Positions 22,415-64,000 of a stretch of 64,000 nt of DNA are shown here, one piece after another. The first letter of the stretch is position 1. The number at the start of each line of letters is the position of its first letter. The notes below the pieces were generated by a model. It was not told the origin of the DNA, made no database searches, and was given only the letters and a program-made list of their open reading frames with translations. The position numbers and the translations under genes are program-made. Location: contig WPIO01000012.1 of NCBI GenBank assembly GCA_009760855.2, positions 7,685,501 to 7,749,500 on the forward strand. The letters are read 5' to 3'. Source of the DNA: Cristatella mucedo. Lineage: Eukaryota; Bryozoa; Phylactolaemata; Cristatellidae.

Positions 22415-23280
22415 CCTTGTGGTGAGGTAACTCCAGGTTGGAGCAAACAAAAAGATTAAGGATTTGGCTGTAGGACTTTCACGGGGCACACCAAGTGACT
22501 AAAGGTTGATAACGCTACCGTTGAGAGAATCAATATTCAGGCCTCAAAGCCACATGCATACCAAGTATCTATGACGTGACCAAGTTAGCATGCTACAAAG
22601 GGCAAACAAAGGGAAAGGACAGACAAGATATGGCACCTCAAAGGGTTATACTAAACACTACAAAATACTCCACGGACCGAGGAATGCTTAAGTTACACTG
22701 ATATATGACAGCTGGTTTAGATTCGACCCACTGTATATAACCATATTGATCACAACTTTTACCAATTCCCCTGAGGTGAATAGTGATGACAAGTGATCAA
22801 ATCAGCAACATGCAGAGAGGCTAGTTCTGATCTTTGTGAGTACGGGAGGGTATCTAAGAACTGGTAGATCGGGAATTCCACGAACGAGGAACATGAAAGT
22901 CAGTGCACCAATCACAACTCATAGTCCATCTAATAGAACTAGAGGCAAGCAGGCTTCCCAGAATCTTATACTCAGCTAAAGAGATTGCAATACCCCAGAG
23001 GCTTGTAACTTAGTTGCCTGCTGCCTGTTCATACCTGCATCATATGGTCGAACAATAAGTACAGCATCAACATAATTTATAAGAATGAATGGACTACTGC
23101 TAGAGTGCGTTTACATAAGATCAGGCAATGGCACCGATAATATTCAACTTTTCTTCAGTACAAGCCGCGTTTCAGCTCTCCAAGCAAGCAGGTCATACTG
23201 GCAGGCTTTTTGCCAGAATGAAAGAAGTGGGGAGGAACTACCGGCAATGGGTAAAAACTTCTTTATGGTGGGCAGCTTGG
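21471..23280. other. Intergenic or intronic DNA, no supported gene
   Basis: Apart from the (AC)n array, only chance open frames are seen, including a plus-strand one at 23085-23333 that overlaps a possible last exon of the divergent gene on the other strand. Confidence 0.35.
22345..22412. repeat. (AC)n microsatellite
   Basis: About 68 bp of AC with one interruption. Confidence 0.95.
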
Positions 23281-23281
23281 T

Positions 23282-26200
23282 TCAGCAACGCTTGCCTGAT
23301 GAATCAACGACGTTAATACTGCATCTAGAGTAAAAAAAACAGTAACTGTAAGCATAGTAATGTGGCACAGCTGCAGTAAAGCCTAGGGGAGATGAAGGTA
23401 GATAAACTGCTAAACAAACAGAAGAGCATGAAACAGCACTGCAAGTATAGAAATATCGGTTAAGACTAGGTTGTAGTGAGCCTAACGGTATTTAATGACT
23501 TTGTTTCACCAATGCTTCAGCAGCACTGCAGTTGTTGTGGGCTAAAGCTAGTATTGCATGTTATTGCATCTGATTGAAAGTTATGTCAGTGAGCAAATGT
23601 AAAGCGCCTAGAAATAGATTGAGTTCTCTGAGGTCGCTTTATCAAGTGTATTATTATTATACTTTTTTGGTCACAGTTTTTGTGAGTGAGAAGAACTCAT
23701 CATGTAGTATGATGAAATTACAAACAAACGCTACATTGTTCAATAAGACAGGGTGTAGTAAAGCAAGACATAAAGTACAATAAGGAAGACAGACTTGCAG
23801 GCACATCCAGAATGCCAAGGACTACTTCATTATACAGCGACACATAATAATAATAATAATAATACACTTGATAAAGTGCCGTCAGAGAACTCAATCTCTT
23901 TTTAAGCGTTCTACATTGCTGCAAAGGAAACACGATCAAATGGTGAGTAGTATCATGCTTGATAAACAACATGAATAACATGGTTAGGGATTACATGCAC
24001 AGGGTCAGCATTCAAGTGTGGTTAGTGGCAGCATGCAGAGTCAACATGCATAAGCACATAAAAACAAATCACAGGGAACCACACGATGCTGTGATACATA
24101 GGTGCGTTTTAGTTTCTTTTTAAATGTGGTCAAGTCAGAGAATGTTGTAACCGAGAAGCAATAACCGAGAGTTAATGACAAGCAAGGTATCAAACTTCAA
24201 AAAGCATGCAAAAATAGGCAAGAACATACTCGGGCCCCTGGTTAGTAAAATCGCTAGTTAGTAACTGGCATCGAATCATGCATAAGTAAGCATGCAAATC
24301 AAACAGGAAAAAAGATAAGTCACTGGGGTGCAAGGTAAGCAAAGAAGACGAAATATGGCTTAAATGATGCAAAGTTAATGCAAGTGCTAACAAAAGCCGG
24401 AAGGGAGGTACAGACTTTTGTGCATACTAACTGAAGGCCCAATCATTAAGAAGCTTATAATAATGATAATAGCTTCAAGTAATTGCAGCTTCTTCCAGGA
24501 AATCATGAATGCATCACGTGAAACAACAAAGTTGACAACTCCTTCCCATAGAAATGATCCTATTGCAGCAGTCTTCTGGAGGTCAGGTTGCTAACAGACA
24601 GGGATAAACTATCCAAGTTGGTCCATGCATCTGTGACATCCCATCTTGACTTTTGCAACTAACTACTCCAGGTCTTCCGGCCTGTGCAATAAGGTGGTTG
24701 TAGTTGATGAAAAACTCTGCATCCAGGCTTGTCTGCAGTGAACGTCTAAGTTGCCACATTACACCAATTCCCACCGACCTGCACTGGCTCCCAACCAAGT
24801 GGAGCATCGACATATAAGTTTTATCACTCACTTGTAGGCCCCTTCATTATCTTGCTCCAGCATACCTAACCAAACTACTTTTTATAAGGCTATGCATAGT
24901 AATATCCAATCTTCTGACTTAAGTGGTTTTGCTATGCTTCCAACAACTTAAGTTCTTTGGGGATCGTTCCTTTAGTACATATGCCCCTGAAGCCTGAAAC
25001 TCTTTAACCCTCTACTGGCTTATGTCACGGCATCCGCTGTCTTGATATTTAAAAAGAAGCCTAGAACTCCGATGCTATTTACATTTGCTGGGTCCTTTAA
25101 GTTGTCCTTTCTATGATTATGCATACTGAAAGTCTGCATGTTATCACTTACCAATTGACATGCATTCTTTTCAGCAGATGTAAAGTGCCTACAAAGAGCT
25201 TGAGTTTTCTTAGGGTGCTATACAATTGTTTTATCACTACCATTACAGCAGTGTTAACCCAATGTGTCACGACATAGTGAGATGCCGAAGGTTCTTGCAC
25301 ATGGCTCACTTGTCAGATGATCCATTAACAAGCAGCTTCTCATGAATGACCAAAAGCTGCATACGACTGATATATTATATATGCTCAAAGTGTCTGCTTG
25401 AATGCTGCATACAAAGCAGCTCCAGCCTGCACATCAGAAACTGAGTTTTCGGATCATGAGGTGTCTGTGTGGCTTATAATTTGCGAGTCTAGCTAGCCTT
25501 TCGATTCTGATAACATAATGGAACCAACACGAAATATCTACAGTGGTGCGTTAGGCAAAACGAACTGGGGCTGTTTTACAGCTTACGATGTAATTATATT
25601 TGGGCACTCAAGCCAAGAAATGTTAACTCTAGGGTGCGGCAGCTCCATAAAGCATTACGGTGATGACACAAGAGTATTCTGAAACTAAGTCGAGTACTTT
25701 TTCTTACTTTAGCAACGCCATCTTCATACCGAGCGATTGTTCCAAAAGCGCATCGGCTGCGGAAGCATTGACTCAAAATGTAGTCAAACTTACCGCGAAC
25801 TATGCATCTTTGTCTGTAGCTCCACAAAGCCATGAAGACTAAGTGGGTATTACACTGCATCGTTGTCTCATCGCAGCCACCCTAAGCTAAAGCTGGGAGT
25901 GTGCTACGGTAGAAACAAGACTTCACTTCTTGCAACAATGAAAGAATTAAAAGCGCAGACGAATAAGGACTTCCAAGGAAGCAAGTACCACGCAAGTAGT
26001 GTGCTATCAAAGAAGCACTCGAGTCGGCAGCAGGTGGAAGTAAACCAAAATGAAACTTCAAAATAAACACGACCACGCTAAAAGGACGCAAACGGAAAAA
26101 CAAATAAGCTGAAAACATTAGCAATAGCCATTTCAATAGCTGACAAAGTAACCAATAAGCCCAAAAAAGAGAAAACTGCTCCGTACAGTGACCAAAAGCA

Positions 26201-26592
26201 CACCTGGGCAACCAGCACTTCACCTTTCCAATGGGGTTACTGCTAATGGCGCGTTTTGCACGCTTTTCTTAATGGAGACCATTCAGTGAGAAAGAGAAAG
26301 AGTAAAACATGGTTTCTTAGCATGATGCAAATGTAACCCAGCGGTTCAGCTGTGTTTACATTTTACGCGACAGCACAAAACGTCCCATATGGCAGGACTT
26401 CATATCAGCTATAGAAGTGAGCAATAAACCTAAGAATCAACCACAAAGAATCAAGAAATCTTGAGGCTTAACTTCTTACTTATTCGAAGGATAACGCGCC
26501 AGGTGATCGATGCGATATGCAAGTGCTCTGCGTACGGAACCCCACTTCCGAGCAGTAGGATGTCTCGAGGAATGCAAAGGTGGATTCTGCAT
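23282..26592 (-). CDS. Unrecognised short multi-exon gene divergent from TMEM131
   Basis: Three exons join in phase on the minus strand. Exon 1 is 26592-26480: ATG directly after an in-frame TAG, donor GTAAGA. Exon 2 is 25756-25708: acceptor CCGCAG, donor GTAAGA. Exon 3 is 25356-25310: acceptor ATGCAG, donor GTGAGC, ending in phase 2. They encode 69 residues including ARKWGSVRRALAYRIDHLAR, RCAFGTIARYEDGVAK and LLVIHEKLLVNGSSD. A possible last exon at 23318-23282 (acceptor TTTTTACTCTAGATGCAG) would add NINVVDSSGKRC and a stop, but this is weak; other exons may be missed. The N-terminus is basic and could be a targeting sequence. I do not recognise the family. An L2-like copy lies in the last intron. 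Confidence 0.45.
23570..23662 (+). mobile_element. L2-like 3' end only
   Basis: AAATGTAAAGCGCCTAGAAA, TAGATTGAGTTCTCTGAGGT, CGCTTTATCAAGTG, then (TTA)n. The hairpin arms are clear. Confidence 0.82.
23845..24165 (-). mobile_element. L2-like 3' UTR fragment
   Basis: (AAT)n at 23846-23864, hairpin region, then about 250 bp of 3' UTR including GGTTAGTGGCAGCATGCA and AAATGTGGTCAAGTCAG, truncated at about 24165. Confidence 0.82.
24590..25245 (+). mobile_element. L2-like RT C-terminus plus 3' end, decayed
   Basis: Plus strand. Encodes KLVHASVTSHLDFCN (about 24614), the LHWLP-type thumb region (about 24778), a decayed FGDRAF/APxxWN segment, then the hairpin AAAGTGCCTACAAAGAGCTT, GAGTTTTCTTAGGGTGC at about 25183-25220. 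Many stops. Confidence 0.75.
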
Positions 26593-26734
26593 CGTCTATG
26601 ATACAAAATTCAAAATTAACCATAAGAGAGGCATTTTTATTTAACTATGTAAGGTAATTCCTACATAAGAATTGATGTGGTACCTTTCTTGGCTACAATT
26701 CAAGCAGTCTTGAGTTTTGCACAGGATAACAAAC
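26593..26734. promoter_or_regulatory. Putative bidirectional promoter (142 bp between start codons)
   Basis: Lies between the ATG of the minus-strand gene (26592) and the ATG of the TMEM131 homolog (26735). It is AT-rich with no obvious TATA box in either direction. Both start codons follow close in-frame stops, so both 5' UTRs must lie at least partly here. The function is inferred from the spacing only. Confidence 0.45.
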
Positions 26735-59567
<32,833 letters not shown>

Positions 59568-60029
59568 TTCAGGAATAGGGGTATAGGAATGGGATGAAAA
59601 AGGTTGCTTCGTTTTTTTTTGAATGCTGTGGTTACTAGAGATCCGTATGAAAAAAAGCAGTTGGAACCGAACGGAAGATCATCCCGACTGCTTAAGTTTT
59701 TTTTAAATCTGTGTGCATATGCGACTTATATGTTACTGGCAATAATAGAATCAGACCTTGATGTTATCATGTCTAGCCACGTTTCATCAACACGTGCATC
59801 AGCTCTGGAGGTAAACATTAATGTGCTATACAATCTCGTCATTGCATTTAGTTTTTAGAATATTTTGAGGAGATTCCTAGACTTTACTTCAGTTCGGAAT
59901 AGAGCCTACCATGGTTTTGTTAGCAAGCTGATTTCCAGGCATCATCTTAGGTGCTATAAATGCCACCAACCGTCTTTAGATTAACTTGATGCACTTTTGC
60001 CTCAGCAGTTCGTATACAGCCTTTGCAAG
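59568..60029. other. Probable 3' UTR and flank of TMEM131
   Basis: No coding or repeat feature. No canonical AATAAA visible. Confidence 0.4.
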
Positions 60030-60305
60030 CCGAGCCACAGCTGCTTGCTACTTATTTATGACAGCATTTAGTGGGTCCCTGCTATTCGTCCTTTATGTGC
60101 GTATGCGTGCTGTCTGTTGCATGCTGCCACTAACCACACTTGCATGCTAACCCTGTGCATGTCACCCCTAACCATGTTATTCGCATTGTTTATCACGCAT
60201 AACACCACTCATCATTCGATCGTGTTTCCTTTGTAGAAATTTAAAATGCCTAGAAAGAGTTCTCTAAGGGCGCTTTATCAAGTGTATTATTATTATTATT
60301 ATTGC
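60030..60305 (+). mobile_element. L2-like 3' UTR and end
   Basis: TTTAGTGGGTCCCTGCTATT, GCATGCTGCCACTAACCACA, hairpin AAAATGCCTAGAAAGAGTTC, TCTAAGGGCGCTTTATCAAG (shortened loop) and (ATT)n. Confidence 0.83.
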
Positions 60306-61025
60306 TATAGCATGCAAGTAGGTTTTGACTAGGGTATTTACCAAAATTTCCGTGTGAATGAAATTGCCTTAAAACTTCCAAGGACTACCCCAGGTAGCAT
60401 CATTGATTTGTCGCTTAATGATGTTGGGTTAGTTTTGAGAAATAGGAAGTGATTGATGCATTACAATTGCAGTTGAATTATCAAAATTGACGGGTAAAAC
60501 GACAAATCAGCAATCGAGTTCGATAGTCACAAGATGCTTTGACATTTATTACAAGCCTTCATCACCTCAACATTGTTCATGTTTGTTTCCTTAATTTGGG
60601 TCAGGCTACCCTATTTCCCAACGCTTGAACTAGGCCTGCAGAAAATATCATAAGCTTTAATTAAAACTTATGATGACAGAGTAATGGGGAAATGTTATGC
60701 CATACCATCAATGAACTACCCCTATTTTTGGATGCATTTTTTCAAGCGAATTTAACTACCTAAGATTAATATAGGTGGATCGTTAATTATTAAGCCAGTT
60801 CAACAGTCTATGTACATTTTCAGTGCTTCAAGCCTGTGGTTTCTGATTTGGTTGATCTTAGAGTGAAATATTTCCCCCTTCTTTTCTCCGACCTGTTTTC
60901 CAGACTACAGCATGCACAGCTTTTGCTATTGTGACTCGGGTACCAATATGTTCCCGACTGTGGGTCGTGCAGTCATCGTAGAAGCCGTTTAAGCGTTGCC
61001 TGATGAAACTGTCATGTTGAAGTAG
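60306..61025. other. Intergenic, no recognised feature
   Basis: About 0.7 kb with nothing I can support. Confidence 0.4.
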
Positions 61026-61026
61026 T

Positions 61027-63757
61027 ACTAATAACATTATTAACAATGGTAAGTTATTTGTATAATGCTCTAAGAGAGCTTAATTTTTATCCTAGTGTTT
61101 TACTACTTGCAAGAGAATCACTATCCCGTGACTACTGAATGCAAGGTATCAAGCATTCGAAAGCAAACAAGTCTCATGCTTAGGCCAGCATGCTAAATAA
61201 AGCAAACATGAAGGCATTCATGGCCCTCGGCATGTTAAGCAGCTAGTATGACGTATGGCTAGTAACATGCATGAACACACAGGACTCGGGAACAAAAGAA
61301 AGCAAATTCACTGGGGTGGGGGAGGGATGACCGGAACAGTTTCCTTTTTTAGCTGAGACTTGAAATGTACAGGGCCATTGGAGGTAATGACCGTAGCCGG
61401 ATGCAAGTTCCAAGCTGTCGGTGCATTTGAGCTGAAGGCTCGATCACCAAAAGATTTCAATTTAAAGGAAGCGACAGCGAGAGGACTATATACCGAGGAG
61501 CAGGTGATACAAGAGTACACTAGAGTAGGAAGTTGGATAGGTAGACCATGCAAGCGACTGAAGTGACTTGTGAGATTGGCTGAAGATCTTGAGATCCATT
61601 TGATGCGTGATAGAGTGGTAGTGAATCTCAGCTAGAAGTGATTTTATGTGGTAGCTACGTCGTTGACGACAGACCAGGCGGCTTGCTGAGTTTTGTTTTA
61701 GTTGCAGATGATTAAGGGCATGTGCCCGAGTTCTGAATTAAAGGAAATTGCAATAGTTTAGATGCAGTGTCATAAATGCAGCAACTAGTTTGGCTGTCAT
61801 ACTTTATCAAAGCAGGCACCAAATTTGGCGATGTTCCTTAGCTGAAAGTGAACCGACTTGACAGGACATTTGCAAATCTAACGGCAAGTCGTTTTGGATT
61901 AGTGCACCCAAATTGCAGACCTAATCACTGGGATGGTTTTAGCTGAAACAGCCTTGATGGTTAGGTATTCCAACTTTAGGAGATACAAGGTTTTCACGTA
62001 GCTATTATATTGCTCTTACCATCGTTAAGCTACGGGAAGTCAGTAGCCGTTCAAACGCAAATCTCATGTATGTGCAGTAATGGAATTGAGTCGGCTGAAG
62101 AGCAATGCTGAGACAGGTCGAACAGTAAGTAGGACTGGGTGTCGTAGGTGTAGAATTGAAAGCCAAGATTATGTTTGCAATGAAAGTAGTTAGAGGGAGA
62201 ATATATAATGACAAAATGGGGTCCAAGACATAACCCAGAGGTACCCCATACTTTAAGGGCTCCCTAGATGACAGATAGCCGTTTTAATTTTGCTCAAACA
62301 TCTGTCACTGAGTTAAAGCCTAACTCAGTTTAGTGCCATGCCACCGATGCCTATGCATGAGGATAGGCACTTCCAAAGGTCATTGGAAATTCGAGGTAGA
62401 GCATTTCCTATGGAAGGGTTAGCTCGAAAGCCCGATTGGAATTTGCTAGCAAGAGGTGATTTGTTGATGTAATCATATAGTTGCTGGCCCACCACTTGTT
62501 CAAAGGTCTTGTTTACGAATTTCCGAATGGTGGCCCCTGGACAGAAGTTACTTAAATTATCATGCTCGAGGGTAAGTTTTTTTTATTTGCGACCCGACAA
62601 TTGCCGTTTTCAGAAGAGAAGGATCTATGGCAGGAACCGGGGACATTCGCATTATTTGTGATGAGCAGCCAACATAGGTCTATGCTTCTCATTAGGGGAA
62701 CTTATGGGAAGCATATGGGAAGTCTTGTGGACCAGTGGTCTTGTTTGTCTGGAAGGCAAATTTAGCAAAGATTTCTGTAAAGACAGGTGCGACAGAGGTG
62801 GGAGAATAAGAATTGGGCTGTGAGGGGGTTTGAAGTCCTGCAGGGACAGCAGTGAGGGGATGGCATCTTTAATCTGTTCCACCTTACCTATCAAGAATTT
62901 GGAGAGACACTGCTAAGTCGACACTGGGATCGCTGGGCAGTATAGGTGATTGATAGCAGTTAAAACGATGGTCAGTAGTGAACATTAGCATCTTAGGGTT
63001 ATTGATCTTGATTCTGCTACTTCTCTATGCAATTTAAACTTTGTCTTTGCTGAAATGAATTGGTACGACCTACGATACTTCAGATCCCAAACAGTGGACA
63101 ACAATCCCGACTTTTTTGCAGCTATCTCAAGTCTACATTTAGTTTTCCTTGCACTATTTATGTCAGCCATAAACCAACGGGCATCTCGGCAGAAACGGAC
63201 CAGTCGTTTAGCCGGAGGTTTAAAGTCATCAAGTGTGTTAGCAAGCATCGAGCGTTAGCTTTGCATTAAGGAGGGAAGGAAGGTCGGTTGGGAGGTTAAA
63301 TGGAATGGCAGGGGTGCAAGTGTGCTGCTAGCAGCATCAATGTTAAGAGTCTGACAGTTTCTTGACTCATTCGTAGTTTTTTACTTTGAAGGCGAAACGC
63401 TTTCCAGGGAGAAATAAATAGGGCTATAATAATACATGCCGAACGGGTGATTATAAAAACATATGCCGAATGGAGAGATAATGTGAGAATCAAAAGATGG
63501 TTTAGCAGGAGCCAAGACAGGCTTTAAATTTAAAGAGGTGTGGACTACCACGGCTACTTGTCAGCTAATTTTTTTTTTTAGCTATGTCGGGCTACGAAAA
63601 AAGGAGAAGCCATCTGAGGTAGCATCTGTGATAGGCTATCAATTCGTCGACTTCAGCCAGGTCTCAGTAACAGCGGAAATGTCAACGATGCTGTCAAGTA
63701 TCTAGCTGCCAACAACTAACGTTGGATTTCGCAAAGAGTGGGCATTCTAGAAGCACA
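61027..63757 (-). mobile_element. Longest L2-like copy (endonuclease start, linker, RT, C-terminus, 3' end), decayed
   Basis: Minus strand. The 5' end at about 63745 reads NAHSLRN, then SIVDISAVTETWLKSTN and GFSFF (about 63620), which open the endonuclease. The linker is at 63250-62985 (RLVRFCRDARWFMADINSAR, KVNNPKMLMF). A decayed RT motif (YGVPLGYVLDPILSLYILPL) lies at about 62250-62190. The C-terminus SFGDRAFSSNAPTAWN is at about 61470-61420. The hairpin region and TAATAACATTATTAACAAT tail are at 61027-61080. Most of the endonuclease middle appears deleted, and stops and frameshifts are frequent. Confidence 0.82.
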
Positions 63758-63760
63758 AGT

Positions 63761-64000
63761 TATAATAATAATAATAATTATTATTATACATGTGGAGCAG
63801 CCCGTCAGAGAATCTAAATGTTTTTTTAGACACTTTACAAATGCTATAAAGGAAATGTGGCAATATGGTTAGTAACATGCACAGTTTCAGCACACATAAG
63901 CATGCATGGGACAATTCACTAGGGCCCAACGAATGCTGTGAGGAAAAAGTGTTTTCGCTTCTTTTTAAATTTCATCAAATCAGAAGATTTGACGTCAGTC
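63761..64000 (-). mobile_element. L2-like 3' end running off the window
   Basis: (TAA)n/(TTA)n tail at 63761-63788, then GTCAGAGAATCTAAATGTTT, TTTTAGACACTTTACAAATG hairpin sequence and 3' UTR with GGTTAGTAACATGCACAG to the window end. Confidence 0.8.

Overview
The window is nuclear DNA of an animal, most likely an invertebrate; the species cannot be read from it. Evidence: two intron-rich genes of animal families with GT-AG splice sites and matching phases, L2-like non-LTR retrotransposons, tRNA-derived SINEs, hAT and Tc1/mariner fossils, and long di- and trinucleotide microsatellites. There are no operons, ribosome binding sites or CRISPR arrays.

Layout. (1) 379-18652, minus strand: a complete seven-exon ELMO-domain gene (ELMOD1/2 type, 295 codons) whose introns are loaded with L2-like and SINE copies. 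(2) About 18.7-26.6 kb: repeat-rich DNA with a Tc1-like fossil, plus a short unrecognised minus-strand gene whose first exon starts at 26592. (3) 26735-59567, plus strand: a TMEM131 homolog in at least 26 exons, with signal peptide, PapD-like N-terminal domain, repeated Ig-like strand modules, one C-terminal transmembrane segment and a low-complexity cytosolic tail. Its 10.4-kb early intron region holds a hAT transposase fossil and a Tc1 fragment. (4) 59.6-64 kb: downstream DNA dominated by L2-like copies.

The unrecognised gene and the TMEM131 homolog are divergent, with only 142 bp between start codons, so they probably share a bidirectional promoter. From family knowledge, ELMOD proteins are GTPase-activating proteins for ARF/ARL GTPases, and TMEM131 is an ER protein that binds procollagen and recruits the TRAPPIII tether for secretion. 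Both act in membrane traffic, but the sequence shows no direct link between them.

Repeat biology is the other theme. About twenty L2-like copies end in one conserved 3' hairpin followed by (TTA)n. One SINE type carries a tail like that hairpin, which suggests mobilisation by the L2 machinery. Several L2 copies are stacked head to tail, each abutting the (TTA)n tail of the next. A 105-bp foldback element with perfect 21-bp inverted ends and a 4-bp target duplication sits inside one L2 copy.
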